Shown here piece by piece: positions 42,218-51,576 of a DNA stretch of 64,000 nucleotides (within the stretch, counting starts at the first letter, position 1; each line of letters opens with the position of its first letter). This stretch comes from Actinomucor elegans (Eukaryota > Mucoromycota > Mucoromycetes > Mucorales > Mucoraceae): assembly GCA_026027325.1 (NCBI GenBank), contig JAMSLZ010000019.1, forward strand, positions 478,118 to 542,117, given 5' to 3'. Made by a program: the position numbers and the translations under genes. The notes beneath the pieces were generated by a model that was given only the letters and a program-made list of their open reading frames with translations, did no database searches and had not been told where the DNA came from.

Positions 42218-43099
42218 TTAATCTGTCAAAAACTTTTTCCATAAATTATATTCCCTATTTTTTTTCCTCCATTGATATTCTTTTAAAAACAATAATATAT
42301 CTTTTTTGTTTCTATGTCTGGGTATTATACTCTGTTTTAATCCATTCCAAGTACCTTCAATAGTATTAGTATGTACACCTGTTATTGGATCTTTAAAATT
42401 TTTGGAATGATTTACAGTCATATGTTTATATCCTATATTCTTTAAATTATTGTATCCTTTCCATAAATCTGTATATATTGTGGTTCCTTTTTTTACATAT
42501 TTTTTAATAATTAAATCTATATTATCAATATTTCTTTCTTTAATAGGGACAAAAAAAGTTTTTTTATTTTCGTTTTTTATTTTATTTTTTAACATACTTC
42601 TTTCTACACCTCCAATAATCCATGCACCTTCTACTCTATGACCTCTATTATATTTTCTTTTAGCTATTTTACTTTCATCTACTTCTACAATTTTATTTCT
42701 ACCCCCAATTTTAATATTTCTATTACTTAATAATTGCTTATTTTTTAAATGTTTTCTAAATAATTTATTATAAGATGACACAGTATTCTTTGATATTCCT
42801 AATGTTGATGCAGTAAATGAACATGGCACTTTTCCAAGAAAATAATATAGTATATGTAATTGTATATTTAATGATAATGTTAATTTATTAAATATTGTAC
42901 CTTTTAAAGGTGATATAGCTTTTCTACATTTATAAAATCTGCAAACATATAATTTTTTATTTATATTTAATTTAATATCATGGTTACATTTTAAACACTT
43001 TTCATAATGGTTAACATAGTTGTTTTCAATTAAATACAATAGTGCTTCCTTCTCATCATCAAATATTTTTTTCAAAGATTTGTATGGTTCTATAAACAT
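42218..43099 (-). CDS. Merlin (IS1595-type) transposase, copy 2
   Basis: Intact 293-aa transposase beginning MFIEPYKSLKKIFDDEKEAL. Zinc ribbon CLKCNHDI ... CRFYKCRKA, then helix-turn-helix (TLGISKNTVSSYNKLFRK). Catalytic residues in IVEVDESKIA (Asp), TIYTDLWKGYNN (Asp) and HTNTIEGTWNGL (Glu), as in the ISXO2/IS1595 fold. About nine in ten residues agree with copies 1 and 3. The length is the same as theirs when counted from the MFIEPY start, which supports that start. It breaks the CACTA-2 transposase and is very AT-rich by comparison with it. Confidence 0.93.
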   Translation of the reverse strand: MFIEPYKSLKKIFDDEKEALLYLIENNYVNHYEKCLKCNHDIKLNINKKLYVCRFYKCRKAISPLKGTIFNKLTLSLNIQLHILYYFLGKVPCSFTASTLGISKNTVSSYNKLFRKHLKNKQLLSNRNIKIGGRNKIVEVDESKIAKRKYNRGHRVEGAWIIGGVERSMLKNKIKNENKKTFFVPIKERNIDNIDLIIKKYVKKGTTIYTDLWKGYNNLKNIGYKHMTVNHSKNFKDPITGVHTNTIEGTWNGLKQSIIPRHRNKKDILLFLKEYQWRKKNREYNLWKKFLTD

Positions 43100-44792
43100 A
43101 TAGTTCTATAAAAACCTTTTTAAGTTATATTTTAAATATAAAACAAAATTCAATTTTGTATAAAACAAAAATTAAAATGATTTCGGAGTTTTAATAATAA
43201 ACCTGAGAGTTCTTTTGGGATACATCCCAAAATTACCTTCCTTTACGGGATCGACGTATTTTGGTTTGGATGAAATGCATCTTATCGGTCAAGGTATTGC
43301 CAAACATGTGTTCGAGATGCTGACTGTCACCATGGGAAAAGATTATAATAAGGCCATCAACACCAAATACAAGCCAACCGATGAAGAACTTGAGCGTGAA
43401 GGTTATACATCTGAAAAGCAGTGGCCGTACACCTTTAACATACCAAAGGAATCCTTGATGACCATTGGTAAACTTATTGAAGCTTCGAGGGTAACTGTTC
43501 CAACGACGTTTGCATCTAAATGGGAGAATCCCATTATCAAAAGCGGCGGAAAGCGAGCAGTTGACTGGGTTGATATCCTTTTGTACATGGTTCCAACTTT
43601 GTTTGTCCCGGCACTAAATCAAGAACAATCCAAAAAGCCACTTTTGGCGTTAACAAAAGCTGCTGCATTATCATTAAAGTGGGAGCTTGATCATGAGGAC
43701 CTTGCAATGATAGAAAGGTGAGCAAACTAATATCTTGCATTGTATGAAAATAACCTTACTTACATGTTCTTTAAAGTAATATAAAACAATGGAACAGCTT
43801 TTTGTTGCGAGAAATCGACGCAAAGCGCATCCATCCTGGTATCCTAAAACCAGTGCAACATTATCTTTCACACATTGTCTATATGATTAAGCAACAGGGC
43901 GTATTGAGAGCCTACTCAGCGCGTTCAATGGAAAGAAGCATTGGCAAGTACAAAAAGCTTATAAAGTCAAAAGTCAACGCTGGTGCCAATGCTGGTAATA
44001 TCTTGGAGAGGCTTACAACCCGTAATCATATCAACAGTCAGTCTTGGAGTGTTCAAACCGAACTTGACTTGTTAACGCCTCGTTCATATGCCGAGAATTC
44101 TTACAAGAACAATCCTTCTGGTGAAGCTGGTGATCCCCAACTATGGGAACCCTTTCAAGATTGTCTGGTTACGTCGTTGCCTGCTGGCGTTGATTGTCGC
44201 TTTTTTTTAAAGGCTTTGCTGAAATACTATCGTCGAACCGAGGTGAATGGCGCAAGTATTGTAGGAATTGATTCGTTTGATTCCATTTACATCGCTGGCC
44301 GAGCTTGGGCATATAATAACGTGTACACTTCGACACTGTACAAGAATTACATAAGTGAGCGCCGCCGAGGAAATAACTACATTATGTTTACTGCTAGCTA
44401 TCTGTAAGTAAAAGCAAACTGATTTTATCATTCATAAAGAAACTTTACTAACTTGCTTTATTTGTAGCCATAGAAACAATGTTCGCGACAACTGGTTTGT
44501 TGGTTCTATTGTTTTCTTTTTTGAACATGAATTCAACAACAAGATTCAATACTTGGTGTTAGTTGATGTTGCAAGAAGTAATTCCACTACTGACTACGAT
44601 AAATCGATACCAATGGTGGAATTGAACCATGAAAATGCCCACGCATATGCTGTGTGTCGTTTTGAAGATATTGTTGCTAGCGTTGGCCTTGTACGTTGCA
44701 GTTCTAGCAATAGTAGAAAGTACAAGGTTATTTCTCATCATATCTTTAAGCATGAACTTCATAGCAGTGCTGGTGCTTTAAATCGTTTGTAA

Positions 44793-45639
44793 AAAAAATA
44801 AAAATAAAAAAAATAAAAAGTATAAGAAAAAGACTTCGTAAATAAAAATACGAAATAAAACCTCTTTTACACCTCAGAAATTTTGACCTTTGCCAATACA
44901 ATAAAATATTTCCGTATGATTCCTCGACAATTCTGAGGTTAATGTCGCATTTAATCTCTTGAACATGTTTAGAATAAGTTATTATGTCTACCAGATCTTG
45001 TTTAAATTAAAGCTTCAAGCAGAGATTTCATTAAATTGTAGTAATCCGTGCCATTTCATTATAATTAGACCTTTAAATCTTAACTCTAGCCTGATTCCAG
45101 TCAAACATCACATCTGATTAACATTATATATTCAAAAAAAGCTTCTCAATCTACCAAAATTTTAACTTAGACTCAAAAAAGCCAATATACATTATATTTA
45201 TGAATAATTATCTGTAAAGTTTAAACAACTCTTATATCACCAAGTTTACATTTTAATAACAACGTTTTTTTTATCTGCTTATTTTGCACAATATATAAGA
45301 AGAGGGTATGGTGTTAGTAATTAATCTAACAGTACAAATACGCTTTAAAAGACTTTAAATAAAAAAAAATAGCCAGGTCTCCCTTATAAGTAACAGTACT
45401 AGCTGAAATTTCACTTTATTGGCATATTTTCAGCCATTATTGGCAGGTACCTGCCAATTCCAAGAAAAGTCTTTCAGTTTTTTGGCGTCAAAACTTAGAA
45501 AAAAAAATTTTTCCTCAATTTTCATTGGCTAATATAACAAATTGGCATAAAATCTGCCTCTATTGGCATAATTTTAGCCACTAATTGGCATAAAATATGC
45601 CTTTATTGGCAGCTAGTAACCAATTTTTTCGCCATAGTG
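44793..45639. other. CACTA-2 right subterminal region
   Basis: No gene. The last ~230 bp repeat TTGGCATAAAATATGCC-like motifs, mirror of the left end, before the terminal inverted repeat. Confidence 0.8.
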
Positions 45640-46100
45640 AGTTGATATGTTTAAAATTCATGTCGCAGATGGATATATATCTTGAACATAGACCTATAAC
45701 ATAACATCTTCTTAAATCCTCTTCACCACACTTAGATAGACGATTAGTATAAATAGGTTTAGTTTAGACATAGTTATAGGATCTTCATCTTTATAATTAT
45801 CTTTGATAATAAAGCACAGTCTCAAAAAGTACTTCTTTTGATCTTTATTACTTCACTGTGAAAACATAACAATCAGTCTGGTTATTTTCACTGCCTTTAT
45901 TATATCTCATATAACAAAAGTAAGCAGTAAGAGAAACACCAACACAAAAACATGAAAAAATGAACTAGCACACTATTAACAGAATAATGTAGTTAAATAG
46001 TAATCATGTTACCTTATTTTTATTAGTATCACCATCAGTAATATTATTATAGATATTATTATAACGTGCCTGTTTGTTGTGTGAAGTTATAACTAAAAGC
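45640..46100. other. LTR-like remnants
   Basis: 45740-45870 resembles 21418-21536 (AATAAAGCACAGTCTCAAAA). Then GTCTGGTTATTTTCACTGCC and TTTATTATATCTCATATAACA resemble 17298-17335 of the LTR. No gene. Confidence 0.5.
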
Positions 46101-46104
46101 CTGT

Positions 46105-46229
46105 CTATGGCGGGACCTTTTTTGTGACCTTCCATTTCTAGTTTTTTTCTGACCTTTTGCGTGACCTTTTCCGTGACCTTTTTTGTGACCCTCTATTTTA
46201 AAAAATTTTTGGCCAAAAAAAGTATATAA
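46105..46229 (+). promoter_or_regulatory. GTGACC repeats and TATA box before the unknown gene
   Basis: Five near-tandem GTGACCTTTT-like copies in about 90 bp (GTGACCTTCC, CTGACCTTTTGC, GTGACCTTTTCC, GTGACCTTTTTT, GTGACCCTC), then TATATAA at 46223-46229, about 65 bp ahead of the ATG at 46295. Layout suggests a promoter with repeated activator sites. Confidence 0.6.
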
Positions 46230-46950
46230 GAGCCATTTTTCCTTTCTCTTTTTACTGTATTATATTGTTTATTTAAACATCTTTTTTATCTATTATGTCT
46301 AAACGTGCCTCCTCGTCTCGCGTACCTTCAACCCAAGCGTCGTTGAGACGTTTCTTTCGTCCTGTTCAAGTTGCTCAACAACAACCTGCTAGTAATGGTA
46401 ATAGTATGCTTGCGTGTTATGGTGTTATCATCCGAATACACTTCTTATTTTTTTTATTAGATGTTACTACAATGGTGGAGGTTGACCAAGGTGAGTCGGT
46501 TTCGTTACGATGTAAGTTTAAGTGTAGTATGCGCAAAGGGCTACGAGTGTTGTGATGCATGGGGTTATATGCATTGCATTAGTATGGGGTTTGCGCATAT
46601 GGGATTGTGCCTATAGGGTTATTCGTATGGGATGCTAACTATAAACCTCAGCTGCTGTCGTTACGACCTACAAGAAACGTCGTATTATTAGAAAGGATGA
46701 AAGTAGCAGCTCAGATGAAGATGCATCTCCTGTTAAGCATGAAGGTTTGCTTTTTTATTCTTATTATTGGTTACGTGTTATTAAACTATAAATATAGAAT
46801 CTCAGTTGGTAGATGCTGCTTCGCCTCTTGCTCCTCTAGTTAGTTCGAACTCTGAGCAAGAACGCCCATTGCGTGAGTTTGGTAAGATCTGCATGTTTTA
46901 TTTTCATACTGTATATCTAGTACTCATACTCAAAATTAGGTTCCAGCAAT

Positions 46951-47232
46951 GGAGGTCATACAGATACTCGCAATTGTTGTACAATTACTCGTACAGGTTC
47001 TGGGTTAGTGGATGACCTTAGGTATTTACTCATGGGCATATTTTTGGCTGCTGTGATGTTCTCTGGATATGTGTACCCATTTAAATGGCTATTTCCAATT
47101 TTTAAAACGGCTAGAAATATTTGGAATGCCGGGGACATATTGTATAACCACATTCTATTGCACCCGGTCATCCACTAACCCAGAACCTGTACGAGTAATT
47201 GTACAACAATTGCGAGTATCTGTATGACCTCC
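46951..47232 (-). repeat. G module, left copy (282 bp)
   Basis: GGAGGTCATACAGATACTCG ... GTATGACCTCC, with 67-bp inverted ends; centre inverted relative to the right copy and to the solo copy at 31440. Confidence 0.93.
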
Positions 47233-47374
47233 TAGTGGGATATCTCACCACACACTGGTAGACATACGTTCCATAGCAAGGTAGTAGAGAGGGGGGGGGG
47301 CCAAAAGGGATGATCTTGTCCAGAGACCTGAATAGTTTCAGCCCCCCTGGGAATGGAAACTAAGGAGCCTAAGG
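47233..47374 (+). repeat. G core inverted repeat, left arm
   Basis: TAGTGGGATATCTCACCACA to GGAGCCTAAGG, inverted at 50688-50830; arms differ in the length of a G/C run. Confidence 0.92.
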
Positions 47375-47453
47375 CTACACTGTAGGACTGGGAGTGAACA
47401 ACAGCATTTGGTAGCATACAACTCCTATTATACTACAGCATTCTTAAATAAAC

Positions 47454-48863
47454 ATGTTTCCGAAAGAAATAGTAGATGCGTTTACGTTGCTTATGGCGAC
47501 TTACTGGCAGTTTCTTTCTAAAGATTGGCCAGTGTTGGAAAAGACTAAGTATCACCGGTCTGAGGTTAAGCCTGTAAAAGATATCCAGCATGTAAAAACT
47601 TATGTGTTGGAGCATCTTGGCTACATACCTGTTTTTTTCTTTCTCGTAGAGCTGTTTGCAAACCAAGAATATCCTGGTCCATATTCCAACGTGGACAAAG
47701 GATTGTTGATAATCTACCAGCTTCTTACCGGTTGTTCTATTGCGCATATGGCACGTTTCATCCCTTCTAGTAGCTACCATGCTATTTACAATGCCTTTTA
47801 TACAAAATACGGAGAGGAGCTGAATACCTGTTTGGACTATTGCCTACGAAAGATGTTCTCCTCAACAAAGCTGCGAATTATGTGTGCTCTTCACCGAAAC
47901 CCTGAAGATTTTAAGCATGTTACCTTGATGATAGATGGACATGATTCTAGAGCAACATATATCAACGCTGCAGATCATGCCATGTTCTATTCGTATAAGC
48001 TTAAGAAGTCTGGCTTCCGAACACAAGTATGTACAGATGTTAATGGGATGGTGTTGTTTGTCTCCGATGCGGCACCATGTTCAGATAACAACGATGGGTC
48101 TATGCTTGCTGATATGCGGTTGAAGAAGAAGATTAGTAAGTACGATTGTGTTGTCGTTGATGGTGGATACACTACTTTTATAGATCGTATTGTAGCAAAT
48201 AATCGTCACCTGGATCGCCATAATTTTGTATTCCCTATCCGTAAGTCTCGAGGAGTGGGTCTGAAACAAGAAGAAGTTAATTACAACTCCATTCTTGGAA
48301 GCTTTCGTTCCTCGATAGAAGCAACGTTTGGAGAGATTGGAACCTTATTTCAACGATTCAACGGTAAAGGCGTTATTCGAGTTACCGAGATGGAGACATT
48401 CACGGTACAGTTCAAGCTTGCATGTCTTCTTGCAAACATCAAGAAGTTTGTTAACATTGGGTGTGTTTCTAGCTCTGAACAACATACTTTTTGGATGCAG
48501 CCTAACTTCGACTTCCCAAATGGCAGCAGTAAGAATGTCTATGACGTAGTAAGTACCCTTACAATTGCGGAAAAGTCCCAAGATGCTGAGATGGTAAAAG
48601 AAATACAGCAGCAGTTTCTCTCTTTGGGGGTGAACGAAGATAATGGCTCTGATGACGAACCCATCGACGAGGACTTACCACAAGGACACTACGAGGTTGA
48701 GGCCATTGTTGGGCATCGTGGACCAAAGCATCGTAGAGAGTATTTGGTTAGGTGGGTAGGCTATGATGAGAGTAGCAATAGTTGGCTTTCTCCTAACAAC
48801 TTCGACGACTCTGATATTATTATCGAGTATGAGAAAGACGTTAGAAGAAGGCGGAAGAAGTAG
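47454..48863 (+). CDS. DDE transposase with chromodomain (element G)
   Basis: Intact 469-aa transposase. D161 in TLMIDGHDSR, D236 in VVVDGGYTTF and E289 in GSFRSSIEATFG make the DDE triad; GFRTQVCTDVNGMVLFVSD is the family's core strand. Residues ~413-463 are a chromodomain (HYEVEAIVGHRGPKHRREYL, VRWVGYDESSNSWLSPNNFDD), followed by a basic tail RRRRKK. Balanced codon use, unlike the AT-rich relatives, which shows that the family exists in a host-like composition. Lies 98 bp upstream of the second gene in the same orientation, inside the core repeats. Confidence 0.94.
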   Translation: MFPKEIVDAFTLLMATYWQFLSKDWPVLEKTKYHRSEVKPVKDIQHVKTYVLEHLGYIPVFFFLVELFANQEYPGPYSNVDKGLLIIYQLLTGCSIAHMARFIPSSSYHAIYNAFYTKYGEELNTCLDYCLRKMFSSTKLRIMCALHRNPEDFKHVTLMIDGHDSRATYINAADHAMFYSYKLKKSGFRTQVCTDVNGMVLFVSDAAPCSDNNDGSMLADMRLKKKISKYDCVVVDGGYTTFIDRIVANNRHLDRHNFVFPIRKSRGVGLKQEEVNYNSILGSFRSSIEATFGEIGTLFQRFNGKGVIRVTEMETFTVQFKLACLLANIKKFVNIGCVSSSEQHTFWMQPNFDFPNGSSKNVYDVVSTLTIAEKSQDAEMVKEIQQQFLSLGVNEDNGSDDEPIDEDLPQGHYEVEAIVGHRGPKHRREYLVRWVGYDESSNSWLSPNNFDDSDIIIEYEKDVRRRRKK

Positions 48864-48960
48864 GTTCCACAAGGGGATGTTTTTTAAAACTTGTTAAAAT
48901 ATATGGAATATTTAAGCCTTTTAAAGCACATGGTAGCATATTCTAAGCATATACTACACA

Positions 48961-50631
48961 ATGCCCCTTAGTAAAATCTTTATAGATTACAACCAATACC
49001 TTAGTAATATCTATGGTGTCGATTACACTTGTGGTAGCGCGACGAGAGAACGTATGGGCTGGGATTATGTTAGCGCAGTATTCTGCGACAGCATTGTCTT
49101 CTGGTGTGCTGTACATTGGGAACAAGAGAAGCTAAGTTCTGCTGTAGGAATGTACATGAGCATTCTTCGGCTTCTTCTATCCCGTCACCTACAAGTGGAG
49201 CAGTTCAAGCTCTTTTACACTGGTAGGGGTAAATGGCATGCTGGTGAAGATAAACTTGTCAACGACATCCAACAAAGGGAGGCAAAAGAATCAGGTATTA
49301 GCTGGGATAAATACCAGCCAGGCTATATATCGCTGAGAGTTTCGTTTGAGAATATCAGCTATGGGGAACTGTGGCCAAAGCTTAAGAAGATATGCTGTAA
49401 GGTTGCAAAGAATTATATCCTTTTACATGACTTGGATATAAGCATCGACTGCGCCTACATATCAACACGCGATATTATTAAGGAGTACATTACTTCTAAT
49501 GGCGTAGAAGATAAAGATATTGTCAACGATCGTCACTCAGTCGGTGATAACTGCTTATCATGGAGGCAGCATGATAGTTCTAGTGCTAAGATACCCTTAC
49601 GAATAAAGATCTATAACAAGTTTGTCCAAATGCTTGAAAGCCGTGAATTAAGGTCTTTAATCGGCTCCCAATTGCACCACTTGGTTTCTAACCCTGACAA
49701 AGATTTTCAAGAGCGCCTTAATAAGTATCGTGGTAATGGTATGACCAGAATAGAAATTACGTTTTATAACACCCAACTCAAGAAGGAAAGCTATTATACC
49801 AAAACTATGTCTAGGGTCCTTGAGTTCCTTGATAATTGTCCAACATACAAGGTCAGCTTCGACAGACAATGGAAGCAACTAGCTAAGAACCTTACGCAAA
49901 TGGCAGCTATATATGTTCCCAAAACAAAGACTTTCGCTTACTGCCATTGGTGGAACTCCCTTACCAAGCGAATGCAAGGCATAATTCATACAAAAGTACC
50001 AGAAGAGTACGTAATGCTCCATCTTGCAAACTTTAGCTTTAACGATAGGCCCATCCACTATCTGGTAGTTAAGTTTGAGAAGAATAGTCATGAATATAAG
50101 ATACTCGAAGACAGCATATATCGTCGTGAAGAAGGATGTTCTGCCATCACGTTGGTTCCAGGGATATCTAACTCCTTAACACCCTATAGAAAGAATTTAA
50201 CCAACAAAGCAGCTTCTTTTGGTGATTTAGGGATTTGTTCTTTCCGCAACATCACCCTCGAATGGCCAAAAAGTAGACTGCGACCTGAAAGAGGAGATAA
50301 ACTTGCGACCATCAGGTTGGCCAAGGAGACACATGATGATAAACTATTACAGCATCTAGATCCCTTCCCAGTGTCTGGAGCTAAACCAGATTATTCTTTC
50401 ATGAAAGTAGGTGTGAAGTACCAAGTAACCGGATATGGTTATGGTACATTCCGAAGTAAGAACTATCTCCACTTACGGCTGTCCAATGGTACCTCAGTCC
50501 GTTGCAGTCCAGGTTTAAAACAAGTTGTAGAGAAGCAACTAGAGAAGCATACCTTGTTCTATGTTTGTCTAATTCGAGTAAAGAAAGTACGTGGTGTTCG
50601 TGATGTAGAATGCGAGATCACCAACGTATGA
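48961..50631 (+). CDS. Element G second protein, 556 aa, possible Rep-like initiator
   Basis: Intact ORF (MPLSKIFIDYNQYLSNIYGV). No certain family. Three spaced segments resemble the Rep_trans (pT181-type rolling-circle initiator) pattern: LHDLDISIDCAYISTRD near residue 160, RIKIYNKFVQMLES near 220, and TRIEITFYN near 265. The C-terminal ~90 residues (KVGVKYQVTGYGYGTFRS ... EITNV) look like a small OB-like beta domain. If right, it may nick or bind DNA during movement. The similarity is by eye and weak. It is conserved as an open frame in a unit with a live-looking transposase, so it is likely a functional cargo or helper. Confidence 0.7.
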   Translation: MPLSKIFIDYNQYLSNIYGVDYTCGSATRERMGWDYVSAVFCDSIVFWCAVHWEQEKLSSAVGMYMSILRLLLSRHLQVEQFKLFYTGRGKWHAGEDKLVNDIQQREAKESGISWDKYQPGYISLRVSFENISYGELWPKLKKICCKVAKNYILLHDLDISIDCAYISTRDIIKEYITSNGVEDKDIVNDRHSVGDNCLSWRQHDSSSAKIPLRIKIYNKFVQMLESRELRSLIGSQLHHLVSNPDKDFQERLNKYRGNGMTRIEITFYNTQLKKESYYTKTMSRVLEFLDNCPTYKVSFDRQWKQLAKNLTQMAAIYVPKTKTFAYCHWWNSLTKRMQGIIHTKVPEEYVMLHLANFSFNDRPIHYLVVKFEKNSHEYKILEDSIYRREEGCSAITLVPGISNSLTPYRKNLTNKAASFGDLGICSFRNITLEWPKSRLRPERGDKLATIRLAKETHDDKLLQHLDPFPVSGAKPDYSFMKVGVKYQVTGYGYGTFRSKNYLHLRLSNGTSVRCSPGLKQVVEKQLEKHTLFYVCLIRVKKVRGVRDVECEITNV

Positions 50632-50687
50632 GTACTTGTTTTTTAAAAGCTTCGCCCAACTGTCAACACATGTTACTCGTACTACAA

Positions 50688-50830
50688 CCTTAGGCTCCTT
50701 AGTTTCCATTCCCAGGGGGGCTGAAACTATTCAGGTCTCTGGACAAGATCATCCCTTTTGGCCCCCCCCCCCTCTCTACTACCTTGCTATGGAACGTATG
50801 TCTACCAGTGTGTGGTGAGATATCCCACTA
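50688..50830 (-). repeat. G core inverted repeat, right arm
   Basis: Inverted copy of 47233-47374, ending GAGATATCCCACTA at the right module. Confidence 0.92.
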
Positions 50831-51112
50831 GGAGGTCATACAGATACTCGCAATTGTTGTACAATTACTCGTACAGGTTCTGGGTTAGTGGATGACCGGG
50901 TGCAATAGAATGTGGTTATACAATATGTCCCCGGCATTCCAAATATTTCTAGCCGTTTTAAAAATTGGAAATAGCCATTTAAATGGGTACACATATCCAG
51001 AGAACATCACAGCAGCCAAAAATATGCCCATGAGTAAATACCTAAGGTCATCCACTAACCCAGAACCTGTACGAGTAATTGTACAACAATTGCGAGTATC
51101 TGTATGACCTCC
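50831..51112 (+). repeat. G module, right copy (282 bp)
   Basis: Same orientation as the solo copy at 31440-31721; outer edge followed by AAT. Confidence 0.93.
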
Positions 51113-51323
51113 AATGCAACTGGCAATCCCTCTTTGAATTTCAGCACTAATAGCTTCAACCAAGAAGCTGCTATTAACCAGCCTTCTTATTCGCTTTCTC
51201 CTTGTTGTAGCGATGTTATCCCTATGGAAACAAGTCAAGATGGTAAGTTTTATTCATTCAATAAGCCGTCACACTTTTTCACTTATATTTCATGTAACAT
51301 TAATAGGTAATTCATTTGACCAA

Positions 51324-51555
51324 GACGGATATCTACAATTAATATATCTTTTAAATCTATTGTATATGTCCTATTTTTTTTTAATATATCCATATATTTT
51401 ATAATTTATAACTTTTTTTCATGAATTAAAATTATTATTAAGTATAATAAACATTATCAAGAAGGCAACTGTTCCATTTTGCATGAAAAAGCAATATTAT
51501 ATTTATGCTTTCTCCTAATATACGTACCAAATTTATATGAAACAAGATGTCCGTC
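51324..51555 (+). repeat. C module, left copy (232 bp)
   Basis: Direct repeat of 53432-53663; GACGGATATC ... GATGTCCGTC. Confidence 0.93.
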
Positions 51556-51576
51556 TTCTATAACATTTTAAATTAG

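Larger units (their letters stand above)
41264..43226 (-). mobile_element. Merlin element, copy 2
   Basis: 1963 bp flanked by CAAAATTA (41256-41263, 43227-43234). Ends GGATGATTATCAAACGAGCT and, inward, GGATGTATCCCAAAAGAACT. The left end has a 45-bp perfect tandem duplication. Diverged from copies 1 and 3, but with the same two-ORF plan. Confidence 0.93.
39798..44792 (+). pseudogene. CACTA-2 tnp2 transposase, interrupted by a Merlin
   Basis: Six exons as in CACTA-1: 39798-39939, 39993-40235, 40304-41145, 41225-41263 plus 43235-43717 (split), 43777-44403, 44468-44792. N-terminal finger YKCDSCVRTF ... HYQYYRDH; core ALFVDGF, GDLPAAAELAHHDGHMATFGCRICR, GLDEMHL; C-terminal YSARSMERSIGKYK block. 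The only obvious defect is Merlin copy 2 in the fourth exon, after THFAK-like codons; without it and one 8-bp duplication the frame reads on. The Merlin contains stops in every frame, so full-length protein is lost. The gene was evidently intact until then. Confidence 0.9.
34661..45639 (+). mobile_element. CACTA (EnSpm) transposon 2
   Basis: 11.0-kb element with inverted ends CACTATGGCGAAAAAATTGG, opposite in orientation to CACTA-1. Flanks share only AG (AAG left, AGT right), so the duplication is 2 bp or has decayed. Genes: second protein 38271-39417 (minus), tnp2 39798-44792 (plus). Composite E and Merlin copy 2 are inserted in it, the latter inactivating tnp2. Proteins are clearly diverged from CACTA-1. 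Confidence 0.93.
46951..51112 (+). mobile_element. Composite chromodomain transposon G (two genes)
   Basis: 4162-bp unit flanked by AAT (46948-46950, 51113-51115). Outer modules of 282 bp (46951-47232, 50831-51112) have identical 67-bp ends but opposite centres, so they are inverted. The core (47233-50830) has its own ~142-bp inverted ends starting TAGTGGGATATCTC. It carries an intact transposase and a 556-aa second gene. Unlike the other composites its GC content is like that of the surrounding gene. Confidence 0.93.
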
